DNA from: Pontibacter fetidus
Lineage (GTDB): Bacteria; Bacteroidota; Bacteroidia; Cytophagales; Hymenobacteraceae
DNA: 64,000 nt
Assembly (NCBI RefSeq): GCF_010119545.1
Contig: NZ_JAAEAA010000001.1
Location: forward strand, 220,373-284,372
Direction of reading: 5' to 3'
A model generated the notes under the pieces. That model was not told the origin of the DNA. It saw nothing but the letters and a program-made list of their open reading frames with translations, and searched no databases. The position numbers and the translations under genes are program-made. This document shows positions 53,386-62,898 of the stretch, in pieces. Each line of letters opens with the position of its first letter. Position 1 is the first letter of the stretch.

Positions 53386-55110
53386 TTATCGCTCTATTAC
53401 AATATTTTCCAGTACTAACATATCCATCTTGGTTCTGAGAAAACAGTCTAAAGCTTCTTTTGGTGTATTTACAATAGGCTCATTCTCGTTAAAAGATGTA
53501 TTCAGAAGTATAGGCACATTTGTTTTTGCATTAAAGGCTTTGATAAGATTATAATACCGGGGATTATTTTCAGCATCAACAGTCTGTAAGCGCCCTGTGC
53601 CATCTACGTGTGTTACAGCCGGAATTTCTGCATGTTTTTCTTTTCGAATAGGAAAAACCTTCTCCATAAAGGGTACATTATCTGTAATTTCGAAATACTC
53701 AGACACATACTCTTTCATGATGGAAGGCGCAAAAGGACGGAAGCTTTCTCGGCGCTTAATCTTTGCATTAAGTAAATCTTTTGCATCAGACCTGCGAGGA
53801 TCGGCAATAATAGAACGATGCCCTAAAGCGCGGGGTCCAAATTCTGCTCTCCCCTGGAACCAACCTACTACACCTGCATCTAAAAGGCGATTTGTAACAC
53901 GCTCGTACAGTTCTTCATCGGAATAGCGGGTATAGCTTATGTTTTGCTCAATTAAATAGGCTTCAATTTCGTCATTGCAAAATCGGCTGCCTGTTGAGGC
54001 ATGGTAAATTGGTTGCAGTCGGGGCTGCCCTAGAACGTGGTTGTACAAGTATAAAGAAGAACCAAGTGCTGTACCTGCGTCGTGCCCGGCTGATGGAATA
54101 TACAGCGACTCAAATGATGTATTTGCCAGAACTTTTCCGTTTACAACTGAGTTTTGAGCCACTCCACCTGCAATGCAAATATTTTTTAAACCCGTCCGTT
54201 TTTGTAAATGATTCAGAATATGAAAGATCAGCTCTTCTGTAATGCGTTGAACTGAGGCAGCCAGGTCTTTATGGTATTGCGTAAGCTCATCGGTTTTCTG
54301 CCTTGCTGGCCCAAACATATCAACTAAGTAATCTGAGAAGATTGGTCCTATGTTAGGCTCCCCACCTTCCCAACTCATTTGTACACCTTCTTTAACATGG
54401 CGAAAGTATTTGATATTCAATTCAAACAGGCCATTATCTTTAAATTTAAGTACATCCCGTAGCTTTTCTACCATGGTAGGCATGCCATAAGGTGCAAGCC
54501 CCATTACTTTGTACTCATCACCATACTTATCAAAGCCCAGGTACTGTGTAAAGGCAGTATAGAAAACACCTGCTGAGTGGGGATAAATTACTGAATCCAG
54601 AACTTCAATTTTATTTCCGCGACCTACCCCAATCATTGTTGATGTAAAGTCACCAAAGCCATCAATGGAAAGTATAGCAGCTTCATCAAAGGGAGATGCA
54701 AAAAAAGCACTGGCCATGTGGCTGCGGTGGTGTTCTATGTTTTTTATTTCAGCTTTTATTTCAATAACAGGTACGCCTAAAGCCTGCGAAAGCTCCTCTT
54801 TAACATTCGCAACTTTTTTGGTATTTGCCAGCCTGTCAATAAGCGTTTTAGCACTTACAAGATTTTTGGCAGCATGTATCAGTTTTTTATGAATGTTGGC
54901 AGATGGATCTCTTGAAATGGTAATATAATCTATCTCCGAAATAGAAACACCAGCTTCTTTTAAGCAGAACTTAACAGCTTCGCTGGGAAAGCCAGCCCAA
55001 TGTTTTATTCTTCTGAAACGTTCTTCCTCAGAAGCAGCAATCACATCTCCATTGTGCATGATGCTGGCAGATGAGTCGCCATGGTAAGCATTAAGTCCTA
55101 GAATATACAT
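53386..55110 (-). CDS. Carbamoyltransferase (NodU/CmcH family)
   Basis: A 574-residue O-carbamoyltransferase, transferring carbamoyl from carbamoyl phosphate via carbamoyl-adenylate to a hydroxyl. N-terminal Kae1-like domain: LGLNAYHGDSSASIMHNGDV, EEERFRRIKHWAGFPSEAV, metal-ligand region IEHHRSHMASAFFASPF and LSIDGFGDFTST. C-terminal YrdC-like domain: WFQGRAEFGPRALGHRSIIAD and NTSFNENEPIVNTPKEAL. In this cluster the acceptor is probably a sugar of the exported polysaccharide. The broken SGNH gene follows after 6 bases of its start; the GT4 gene lies upstream with a 76-base gap. Confidence 0.93.
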   Translation of the reverse strand: MYILGLNAYHGDSSASIMHNGDVIAASEEERFRRIKHWAGFPSEAVKFCLKEAGVSISEIDYITISRDPSANIHKKLIHAAKNLVSAKTLIDRLANTKKVANVKEELSQALGVPVIEIKAEIKNIEHHRSHMASAFFASPFDEAAILSIDGFGDFTSTMIGVGRGNKIEVLDSVIYPHSAGVFYTAFTQYLGFDKYGDEYKVMGLAPYGMPTMVEKLRDVLKFKDNGLFELNIKYFRHVKEGVQMSWEGGEPNIGPIFSDYLVDMFGPARQKTDELTQYHKDLAASVQRITEELIFHILNHLQKRTGLKNICIAGGVAQNSVVNGKVLANTSFESLYIPSAGHDAGTALGSSLYLYNHVLGQPRLQPIYHASTGSRFCNDEIEAYLIEQNISYTRYSDEELYERVTNRLLDAGVVGWFQGRAEFGPRALGHRSIIADPRRSDAKDLLNAKIKRRESFRPFAPSIMKEYVSEYFEITDNVPFMEKVFPIRKEKHAEIPAVTHVDGTGRLQTVDAENNPRYYNLIKAFNAKTNVPILLNTSFNENEPIVNTPKEALDCFLRTKMDMLVLENIVIER

Positions 55111-55186
55111 AGTATTTAGTTTGGGTAAAGTGTAAGTTGCTCAACTCCCTGAATAGGAATACAAAGCTAGAAAATTAGATAAAGAA

Positions 55187-56389
55187 TTAAATATATTTAC
55201 TTTTAAGAAGAGAATCTGTGGAGAGATAGTCTCGGGTAAATAATTTATAATTGGCTTCAACAGCGGCAGGATCATTTATATATTTCTTCGCATATTCGAA
55301 TGCTTTTACAGACATATGGTTAAAATGTTGCGCATTTAACTGTACCAGATCATCAATAGCTTCCAGAAAATCCCCAACTTCAGTTAAAGATAGATCATAT
55401 CCAACTCCTGCGGTCTTTAATCCGCGCCAAGGAGTTTTATCGCTAATAAGAACAGGGCATCCACTTGTTAAGCTCTCAAGTATGATGTGTCCAAAATTTT
55501 CTCCTTTTGTTGGCATAAATAAAGCATGGTAATTTTGCAGCGTTTCTGCTACCATATTGTTATCCAAACTACCGTAGTAATTTACTTTCACATTACGGGG
55601 CATGAGTTTGTATATTTCCTTACACTTTTCCCAATACTGCTCGTTATAAACCGGCCCAAAAATATCAAATGTAATTTCCCCTTCTCCCCTGTATTTGCTT
55701 AAGGTCTCAAGTGCAAACAATGTATTCTTCTCCGGCGAAATTCGGGCAACGCTTACCAGCTTAAGCTTGCCGGGCTCCTTTATACGCCGCGTGCTTTTTA
55801 CATCATTTACTTGTTTAGGCAAATTAGGCGCAATAAGAATTGCATTTTTTTCGCCTAATATGGCTTTAATATCCTTTTGCTCTGCCAGGTTAGTAGCATG
55901 GAATATTACGCCTTTATAAAGTTGTAATTTTTTAGCAATAGAAAAGAAAGCTTGCTTTTTACCGCTCTTTACATTTATTGACCCCGGAGCAAACATACCT
56001 CGACCAGAAAGTATAATTTTTGATTTATTTATAGCCTTTGCAAACAGTAAGGGTAACAGTGAAAAGTATAAAGAATAGATCCCATTTATAAATAATACAT
56101 CAGCTGAAGTGTCTTTAACAAGTTTGAACAAACGCAGCGGAGATAATCCTTTTCTCGAGAAGTAAAATACATGAACATTATCTTCCAACTTAGTCCAGGT
56201 ATCTGAACTTATACCTTTATAAGGTACATCAGAGCAATAGTCTGTATCACGGGTAATTACCCAGAATTCATACTTATCTTTCAGATGCGTTATGAGGTTT
56301 GCACAAGATTGTATAGGCCCTCCTGCTTTATATCCCGGCAGGAACCAATCAATTGTAATGAGAATACGTTTTTTTTTATGCAACTCCAT
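55187..56389 (-). CDS. Glycosyltransferase family 4
   Basis: A 400-residue GT-B retaining transferase. N-terminal acceptor domain: RILITIDWFLPGYKAGGPIQ; C-terminal donor domain: KLKLVSVARISPEKNTLFAL, FDIFGPVYNEQYW, and the EX7E-type motif FMPTKGENFGHIILESLTSGCPVLIS. ATG 56389 (MELHKKKRIL) is chosen; upstream start at 56416 would add residues overlapping asnB further. It overlaps the end of asnB by 14 bases, marking translational coupling. Sugar specificity is unknown. Confidence 0.9.
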   Translation of the reverse strand: MELHKKKRILITIDWFLPGYKAGGPIQSCANLITHLKDKYEFWVITRDTDYCSDVPYKGISSDTWTKLEDNVHVFYFSRKGLSPLRLFKLVKDTSADVLFINGIYSLYFSLLPLLFAKAINKSKIILSGRGMFAPGSINVKSGKKQAFFSIAKKLQLYKGVIFHATNLAEQKDIKAILGEKNAILIAPNLPKQVNDVKSTRRIKEPGKLKLVSVARISPEKNTLFALETLSKYRGEGEITFDIFGPVYNEQYWEKCKEIYKLMPRNVKVNYYGSLDNNMVAETLQNYHALFMPTKGENFGHIILESLTSGCPVLISDKTPWRGLKTAGVGYDLSLTEVGDFLEAIDDLVQLNAQHFNHMSVKAFEYAKKYINDPAAVEANYKLFTRDYLSTDSLLKSKYI

Positions 56390-58256
56390 TCTCTTCCAGC
56401 CAATTTTCCAATACAACCAGGTACCATACTTTAGCCCATGTAACCTGAGGTTCTCTCTTCAGGAAATTTCTCCAGATTGTTAGTACTTCATCCTTTACAA
56501 ATAGATCTCTTGCTGCCATGTTATGTAATTTCGTTTCACAAAAGGAATATAACTCGTTTTTAAGCCATTCTTTCCAGGGTAATGTAAAGCCCATCTTGGG
56601 GCGGTTAATAATCTCAGGAGGAAGCAGATCACCCACTGCATCAGTCAGAAGCTTTTTGGGTGTGTGCGGATATTTATACTTATCAGATACTCCCATCACA
56701 TACTCCACTAGTTCATAATCCAGAAAAGGTACCCTTACCTCCAGAGCATGTGCCATACTCATCTGGTCTGTATCGCGTAGCAGGGTGTTTTGCATATAGG
56801 TTCTCATTTCAGCTGCTGAGACCTGGCTAAGTAACGGAAGCTTAACTCCTGCCTTGTACTGTTGTGACATGCTCTCTCTAACTACAAGACGTACATGATT
56901 CTCGGGTAAAATACTCATGCCTGTCAGTTCTTTGATATAGCTTTCAGATAATACCTGCCGTGTTATGGGATAAGTATCCTGCAACGACCATGATGGCAGA
57001 TAAAGTAACTGCTGGATTTTATCTGATGCAACAGACGGTTTAAACCTGGTAAGTGACTGGCCAACAGCTTTTCTTAAGAACAGCGGCAACGATGCCAGCC
57101 ATTTATAGTGCTGGAGGGCGTACATCCGTTTAAAAACATCGTATCCGGCAAAAACCTCGTCACCACCCAGCCCGGATAATGCCATTGTAATACCAGCCTC
57201 CCTGGTTACTTTAGACACTACAAATGTATTAGGACCATCTCCACTAGGGTGGTCCATCGCATTTAATGCTGTAGGTATAAGTTGAAGAAAATCATCAGGC
57301 TTTAGTCGGATATCATGATGTTCAGTTTTAAACTTCTTAGCAATTATGGCAGCATATTTTGCTTCGCTGAACTCTTCCTCTTCAAATGTTACAGAGAATG
57401 TTTTTACCTGCTGCGAAGCAACCTGGCTCATTAAACCAACTATAATACTGGAGTCAATGCCGCCGGAAAGGAAAGCACCAAACGGAACATCAGCCACCAA
57501 CCGGCGCTCCACCGATTTTTGCAGCAGGTTAAATATGTCCTGCTTTATTTCTTCATAACTTTTGTTGCCAGCGTCATTAACTGCATTCTCCTCCGGGCTC
57601 CAGTATCTTGTGATTTCTACCTGTCCTCTCTTCACCAACATCGTATGGCCAGGAAGAAGCATGTGCACATTTTTAACAATGGTAGCTGGAGCATGCACTG
57701 TTTGATAGCGTAAATAATCTATTAATCCTTCGTGGTTCAGTTTTTTGGGAACAAAATTGCTTTTAAGCAGTGCCCGTACCTCCGATGAGAAAAGAAATAG
57801 TTCATTGTGGCGGTAATAGTACAGCGGTTTTACACCTAAGCGGTCGCGTCCAATGAAAAGATCTTGCTTTCGTATGTCCCAGATTGCAAAAGCAAACATG
57901 CCATTGAAGCGGTGTACGCATTCATATCCCCAGCGCATGTAAGCTGCAAGTATAACCTCAGAGTCTGTATGAGTTTGAAAAGAATATTCTCTTAGTTCTT
58001 GTTTTAGCTCCTTATAATTATATATCTCGCCGTTAAAAACCAGTACCAGGTTACCATCCATACTATACATTGGTTGATGCCCGGCTGAAGTTAGATCTAT
58101 AATAGATAAGCGATTCTGCCCCAGTGCTATTCCGGACTCGACATAAACACCACTATCATCTGGGCCACGATGGGCAATAGCCCTGTTCATTACCTCTATT
58201 ACTTTTTTGGCTTCCGAAGTGTTATCAATTCCAATTATACCATTAATGCCGCACAT
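56376..58256 (-). CDS. asnB: Asparagine synthase (glutamine-hydrolysing)-like amidotransferase
   Basis: A 626-residue AsnB-type enzyme. The N-terminal class II glutaminase has Cys2 (MCGINGIIG) and RLSIIDLTSAGHQPM, LVFNGEIYNYKELKQEL; the synthetase domain has the ATP-pyrophosphatase loop AFLSGGIDSSIIVGL and GLGGDEVFAGYDVF. In a polysaccharide cluster this family commonly amidates uronic acids or similar sugar carboxyls (WbpS/AsnB-like), so this rather than asparagine supply is my preferred reading; the sequence alone cannot separate the two. It overlaps the neighbouring genes by 14 bases at each end. Confidence 0.92.
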   Translation of the reverse strand: MCGINGIIGIDNTSEAKKVIEVMNRAIAHRGPDDSGVYVESGIALGQNRLSIIDLTSAGHQPMYSMDGNLVLVFNGEIYNYKELKQELREYSFQTHTDSEVILAAYMRWGYECVHRFNGMFAFAIWDIRKQDLFIGRDRLGVKPLYYYRHNELFLFSSEVRALLKSNFVPKKLNHEGLIDYLRYQTVHAPATIVKNVHMLLPGHTMLVKRGQVEITRYWSPEENAVNDAGNKSYEEIKQDIFNLLQKSVERRLVADVPFGAFLSGGIDSSIIVGLMSQVASQQVKTFSVTFEEEEFSEAKYAAIIAKKFKTEHHDIRLKPDDFLQLIPTALNAMDHPSGDGPNTFVVSKVTREAGITMALSGLGGDEVFAGYDVFKRMYALQHYKWLASLPLFLRKAVGQSLTRFKPSVASDKIQQLLYLPSWSLQDTYPITRQVLSESYIKELTGMSILPENHVRLVVRESMSQQYKAGVKLPLLSQVSAAEMRTYMQNTLLRDTDQMSMAHALEVRVPFLDYELVEYVMGVSDKYKYPHTPKKLLTDAVGDLLPPEIINRPKMGFTLPWKEWLKNELYSFCETKLHNMAARDLFVKDEVLTIWRNFLKREPQVTWAKVWYLVVLENWLEENGVA

Positions 58257-59364
58257 GTAGATTTATCTCCTTTAGTATTGCCTGAAGTCTTGTCTTAAAG
58301 CAGTCAAAGCCAAATTTATCAATTACACGAAACTGCAGAACTTTCTTTAGTTCAGTTGTTCTGTTACTTTTCAATTCTTTAGTTATTGCTACTGCTATAT
58401 CATTCGTATTCGTCGGATCTACGAGCGTTCCTAAGTTACCGTGATCAAGAGCGTCAACGCTGCCATCGGCATTTCCCGCAATTACAGCAAGCCCACAAGC
58501 CATTGCTTCAATATAAACTATCCCAAAACCTTCTTCACGGCTTGGCATTACAAATACATCACCAAGCAAGTAATGGTCTGTTAATTCTTCTTCCAGGATA
58601 TACCCTGTCAATATAACCTGATCCTCTACTCCTGCTTTTTTTGATAATGAAATTATGCGATCATACTCTTTTTGATCATACTTGCCTACAATAACATATT
58701 TAACAGTTGGTTCACTTTTCAACACCTGTGGTAAAGATTTGATAACTGTATCATAGCCTTTATATCCCTCTTGTGAAGATAAACGGCAAACAGACAGTAT
58801 TACTTTATCCGACTCATCTAAATTATAACGTTGTTCTAAATAAGAAGGCTTATCAAATTTTGCAGGAAATTGAAAGTAAGGATCTAATGTATTCGGAAAG
58901 AGTTTAATTTTATTTTGATCTACTTTTTGATCCTCAACAAGTTTAGCTTTTGTAAAACTACTAACTGATAGAATCAGGTCAACCATTCTTAATAATTTTC
59001 TCTTCACCCATGGTAGCTTATACCAGACATCAATGCCATGAGCAATGAGTATAATCTTTAGTTTAGGATTAATAAGCTTAGAAAGGAGGGCTATGGGAGC
59101 CAGATTAATGTGTCCAATAAGTAGAACATCTACAGTAGCAGCCTTTTGTATAGTCCCTATTAAGTATTTAAGTTTATTTCCTGAATAAATGATTATATTT
59201 TTTTCTGAAATATAAACGCCTGTAAAGTTCTGATCATAGGCAGATATGGCCGTATACTCATACTCTAGTTTAACTTGGTCTAAAGCCTTTAATAGTGCTT
59301 TATTAAATTTTTCGATGCCGCCATGACCTTTAAAAGCTGTAAGATATGTAAAGAGTAATTTCAA
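58243..59364 (-). CDS. Glycosyltransferase family 4
   Basis: A 373-residue GT-B transferase: KLLFTYLTAFKGHGGIEKF (N-terminal Gly-rich loop), IILIAHGIDVWYKLP, donor-domain KVILSVCRLSSQEGYKGYD, KYVIVGKYDQKEYDRI, VILTGYILEEEL and the EX7E motif FVMPSREEGFGIVYIEAMACGLAVIA. The last is a textbook GT4 donor site. It overlaps the start of asnB by 14 bases and follows the Wzy-like gene by 2 bases. Sugar unknown. Confidence 0.93.
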   Translation of the reverse strand: MKLLFTYLTAFKGHGGIEKFNKALLKALDQVKLEYEYTAISAYDQNFTGVYISEKNIIIYSGNKLKYLIGTIQKAATVDVLLIGHINLAPIALLSKLINPKLKIILIAHGIDVWYKLPWVKRKLLRMVDLILSVSSFTKAKLVEDQKVDQNKIKLFPNTLDPYFQFPAKFDKPSYLEQRYNLDESDKVILSVCRLSSQEGYKGYDTVIKSLPQVLKSEPTVKYVIVGKYDQKEYDRIISLSKKAGVEDQVILTGYILEEELTDHYLLGDVFVMPSREEGFGIVYIEAMACGLAVIAGNADGSVDALDHGNLGTLVDPTNTNDIAVAITKELKSNRTTELKKVLQFRVIDKFGFDCFKTRLQAILKEINLHVRH

Positions 59365-59366
59365 GA

Positions 59367-60710
59367 TTAGAGTTTTGTATTAAATATTTTGTTACTAATC
59401 CAATAAACCAGAAAGACAACTAAAGAGGCTTTTGTAATATGGTTCAGGCCTGTTGTAATATCGCTTTCTGCCTTAATAGCTTGCTGAAAGATTAGAGGTA
59501 TCCAGAGTATAAGAGACGGTGTCGCAATTGACCACTTTGATATTAATGATAGTACTAAAGCATAAAATAAACCTAAAATAAACATAAATATTGCACCTCC
59601 AATTGTTGCAAAGTTTGCATATGCTTCCCCAAGAGGGCTTAAATCCATACTTGTCCCTTTCACTAGTAATAAGCCGGTGTACTTTTCAAAATACTCTCTT
59701 CCTCCTGATGTAGCTTTATCTGCTGCAATAAATCGGGGTAACAAAGTAGCCACTAAACCATTCGTAATAGTTTCACCATTGGCAAATGGCTCTTTACTTG
59801 GAGTATGAAGCATTGTATGTCCCACAATCCACCCTTGATTTATTCTGTAAATGAAGTGCTTATTATTTCTTTCTGAAAAGAGTCCCTGTTCAGAAATCCT
59901 TTTAGAGAAAGATGACTCTAATACGTCTACCTTTGTAATATCTTCAGTTACTAATCCACCCCATACAGCATTTCTATAATCACCTTTTATAGCCTGTAAT
60001 CCAAACGCCAGTAAACCACCCATACACACAATTAAGAATTTAGTTAGTACAGAAGGCCTATAACTTAAAGCAAAAAGGAGGAAAAGAAAACCTAACCAAA
60101 GCAATAAGTCATGGAACATAGTAAATGCAAAGGCATCCAGAACTAAAATAATTAGAACTCCTCCTATATAAATAAATTTATCTCTACGTTCGGAAAATAA
60201 GAGGTAAAAAGCACCTATATACTTCAAGTTAGCTAATAGGTAAAAAAAGAAAGCTAAAGCAGTGGGGAATAAAGGACCTATATATGTTAAGATAACGCCA
60301 AAAAAAATGAGGTAAAGCCCTAAGGAGTGCTTGTCTTTGAGATAAGCCTTTAAATTAAGAAATATTCTATTCTCATTTAAATAATGGTCCTTTATAGTAT
60401 ACAAACCAATTGCAAAAAGTAAAATACCAGGGATAGCAAGCGCAAAATAATCTTTCTGCGGTACTGGCATGAAATAATAGTCGAAGGAATCCAAAAAATT
60501 ATAACTCAGGTAAGGACCTAAAATCCACTGGATAGTAGCAATTAAAAGTGTTAAAGAGCGTATAGCTATAGTTTTACCTAATTCAGTTAAAAAATTTAAT
60601 AAAGAAAGAATGGATATCAATATGCATAAATTATCAGGCTCATTAAATCCGTATAATAAGCTGTAAAACAAGATAATAATAGCTAAAATTAATATATAAC
60701 TGTTTTTCAT
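59367..60710 (-). CDS. Wzy-like polysaccharide polymerase (predicted)
   Basis: A 447-residue very hydrophobic protein with about 11-12 membrane segments (ILILAIIILFYSLLYG; IYIGGVLIILVLDAFAF; DLLLWLGFLFLLFAL; IFMFILGLFYALVLSLI) and one long soluble loop (about 245-350: KGDYRNAVWGGLV ... ATSGGREYFEKYTGLLLVKG). Sequence-divergent proteins with this layout in such clusters are usually O-antigen polymerases, joining repeat units in the periplasm. The LGEAYANFATIGGAI stretch resembles the late conserved region of O-antigen polymerase/EpsG-type proteins. Wzx is not visible in the window. Assignment is by topology and position. Confidence 0.65.
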   Translation of the reverse strand: MKNSYILILAIIILFYSLLYGFNEPDNLCILISILSLLNFLTELGKTIAIRSLTLLIATIQWILGPYLSYNFLDSFDYYFMPVPQKDYFALAIPGILLFAIGLYTIKDHYLNENRIFLNLKAYLKDKHSLGLYLIFFGVILTYIGPLFPTALAFFFYLLANLKYIGAFYLLFSERRDKFIYIGGVLIILVLDAFAFTMFHDLLLWLGFLFLLFALSYRPSVLTKFLIVCMGGLLAFGLQAIKGDYRNAVWGGLVTEDITKVDVLESSFSKRISEQGLFSERNNKHFIYRINQGWIVGHTMLHTPSKEPFANGETITNGLVATLLPRFIAADKATSGGREYFEKYTGLLLVKGTSMDLSPLGEAYANFATIGGAIFMFILGLFYALVLSLISKWSIATPSLILWIPLIFQQAIKAESDITTGLNHITKASLVVFLVYWISNKIFNTKL

Positions 60711-60725
60711 TATTTAAGAAGCAAA

Positions 60726-61871
60726 CTATTTCAATTCATCAACTAATTGGCTATAAACTTCCTCTGCAATAAATTTTATTTCCCTTTCTTCAATAATAGA
60801 ACGTTTAGAAATTAAATAATCTGCATTAACATCTTTTAATTCTTTAAAATTAATTTTTAAAACTCTTGGTCTACTGAGTTCCCAAATAAATGGGTAACTG
60901 CCTTTCAATTCGACTGGAAATATAACATCTAGACCGCATACAAGATATTCAAAAAGTTTATTCGGGGCATTATACACATAATTGGGTATATGACCTTTAT
61001 ATAATATAACACCAATATCATAATCTGAAAGTATAGCAGGGAGCTGATGATAGTTTATCCCTCCTCTCAGGTTTATCCAGTTAGAAGTATTTGATTTAAA
61101 GTATGCTTCAGCTTGATTACTTATATTCTGACTCCAGAAATCCAGTGTTACATTACCATATTGTTGTGTAACCCAATTGCATAACTCTTTGGTATACATT
61201 GTTTCAGTACAAAGCGCACCAACATAAACTAGTTTAAGTGGCTTTGATGAAACTTTCGCATTAAGGTTTGTTTTATTTTTTATCCAGCTTCTTGGAGGAT
61301 AATTGGGTAAGATTTTTATATTGGATATGTTATTATCTATATTATCTTTTGTAAACAAATCAGCTCTCGTTTGATTTGTGTGTGATATCCACTTATAAGA
61401 TTTATAAATCTTCTGCTCCAATTTGTGTATTATCCTGGTCATAACCATTCCGCTCTGATATTCTTCAGGAGAAGTGTATTCGTGATAATGCACTAAAATC
61501 TCAACATTTCTATTCCATATAGTTTTATAAAGCAGAGCAGGTAAGGCAGATATGGATTCGTAATAAAGTATCTTCTGTGGCTTATAACCAATTAACTGGA
61601 AGAAAACTTTAATGTTAAATGTCAAATAATTCAGTATGCGCTTAATTTTATTATCTTGATGTTCAATACCAGGTAATTTTATGACCTTGATATTACTGGG
61701 GTGAAAAGTATCTTCATCTTGCTTTGTCGTCCATACACTGTATTGAAGCTGTTTTTCTTCCCGCTCTTCAATGTAATTAAGAAGGTTTATAATAGGTGGA
61801 TATTTCTCAAGTGGGGAGTAATGTATTATAGCTATGGGATGGTTCTTATGATTTAATTTTTCTGTAAACAT
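60726..61871 (-). CDS. Glycosyltransferase, GT4-like
   Basis: A 381-residue protein (from ATG 61871, MFTEKLNHKNHP) with a GT-B outline: IAIIHYSPLEKYPPIINLLNY in the N-terminal domain, KILYYESISALPALLY, LVHYHEYTSPEEY, then the donor domain PLKLVYVGALCTETMYTKEL, LDFWSQNISNQAEAY, and GVILYKGHIPNYVYNAPNKLFEY where the catalytic Glu is expected. It overlaps the GT2 gene upstream by 26 bases. Low GC and Asn/Lys/Ile-rich composition. Close to GT4 but with weak motifs; specificity unknown. Confidence 0.72.
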   Translation of the reverse strand: MFTEKLNHKNHPIAIIHYSPLEKYPPIINLLNYIEEREEKQLQYSVWTTKQDEDTFHPSNIKVIKLPGIEHQDNKIKRILNYLTFNIKVFFQLIGYKPQKILYYESISALPALLYKTIWNRNVEILVHYHEYTSPEEYQSGMVMTRIIHKLEQKIYKSYKWISHTNQTRADLFTKDNIDNNISNIKILPNYPPRSWIKNKTNLNAKVSSKPLKLVYVGALCTETMYTKELCNWVTQQYGNVTLDFWSQNISNQAEAYFKSNTSNWINLRGGINYHQLPAILSDYDIGVILYKGHIPNYVYNAPNKLFEYLVCGLDVIFPVELKGSYPFIWELSRPRVLKINFKELKDVNADYLISKRSIIEEREIKFIAEEVYSQLVDELK

Positions 61872-62880
61872 AAGATTTGAACTTCTTAAAAATAAAGGTT
61901 GGAGTAAACAAACCAACTGTTGTAAAAATTGAATATAGAAAATATATTTTCAAAAGATCATCCTTTTTAAGAAGTTTTGCTGTAGAAACCTGGCTTGGTC
62001 TAAGCCCAACAGCTAAGCCAAGTGAGGATACTAAAGCATTATTTGTTCTGTAGTCAATTAGCCAGAATGGATAAGTTGTTGTGTAAATTCCTTTAAGAAC
62101 TTTATAAGCGACATCTTTTTTGTTAAACCCAGCATCTTCAAAAGACGAAACTATTACGTTAGCAACAGAAGGCAATCCTCCATCAGCAGGTTTGAACTCA
62201 TATATATTTCTCGCTAAAGTATCTCGGTAAGAATTAGCAATTTTATTTTCAATTATTATGTCTTTACTTACTAAAGGTTCTTTGATAGTAAAAAGGCTCC
62301 CTCCCTTTGCTATTATCAAACTTGCCATATACATCTGAACATAAATACTTTTGTCATGTTTATCAGTATTGACTTCCAGAAACTTTTCTCTTTTAAATAT
62401 TATGCCAGCAACAAAGCTAAAAGACTTATAAAATTTAAGGGCTATATGTAGACCATTTCCTACAACACCAGTGCTTAAAGCTCTTTGTGTAATATTTTTT
62501 GGATTAGAAAATTCTGAATAATTACAAAATCCTACATCTGGATGATTAGAATTTCTTAAAAAGAGAGCTAATTCTTCAATTACTGTAGTCTTTGTTAAAG
62601 TATCATCATTCCCTAATATAAAAAGATAATCGCCACTAGCTAATTCAAGACTCTGCCTTAAATTGCGATCATACCCTAAGTTGGTTTTGTTCTTCTTGTA
62701 AATTAAAGGATACTTATAATTAAATTGTAATTTCTTGATTTGCTCTTCTGTATCATCAGTTGAACAGTCATCACTTATAATTACCTCTATGTCAGAATAA
62801 GACTGTTGTACTATTACTTCAAGATTTTTTAAAAGATATTGAATTCTATTATACTGAGGTATACAAAGTGATATTTTCAT
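61846..62880 (-). CDS. Glycosyltransferase family 2
   Basis: A 344-residue GT-A transferase: ISLCIPQYNRIQYLLKNLE, DIEVIISDDCSTDDTEEQI, the nucleotide-binding LGYDRNLRQSLELASGDYLF and DXD motif LGNDDTLTKTTVIEEL, then a C-terminal helix-rich region ending in KFKSYVYRKIKS. The family signature ISDDCSTDDT plus GDYLFILGNDDT is strong. The downstream GT4-like gene overlaps it by 26 bases. Part of the polysaccharide cluster; sugar unknown. Confidence 0.9.
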   Translation of the reverse strand: MKISLCIPQYNRIQYLLKNLEVIVQQSYSDIEVIISDDCSTDDTEEQIKKLQFNYKYPLIYKKNKTNLGYDRNLRQSLELASGDYLFILGNDDTLTKTTVIEELALFLRNSNHPDVGFCNYSEFSNPKNITQRALSTGVVGNGLHIALKFYKSFSFVAGIIFKREKFLEVNTDKHDKSIYVQMYMASLIIAKGGSLFTIKEPLVSKDIIIENKIANSYRDTLARNIYEFKPADGGLPSVANVIVSSFEDAGFNKKDVAYKVLKGIYTTTYPFWLIDYRTNNALVSSLGLAVGLRPSQVSTAKLLKKDDLLKIYFLYSIFTTVGLFTPTFIFKKFKSYVYRKIKS

Positions 62881-62898
62881 TGTTTATTTAATAAAAAC

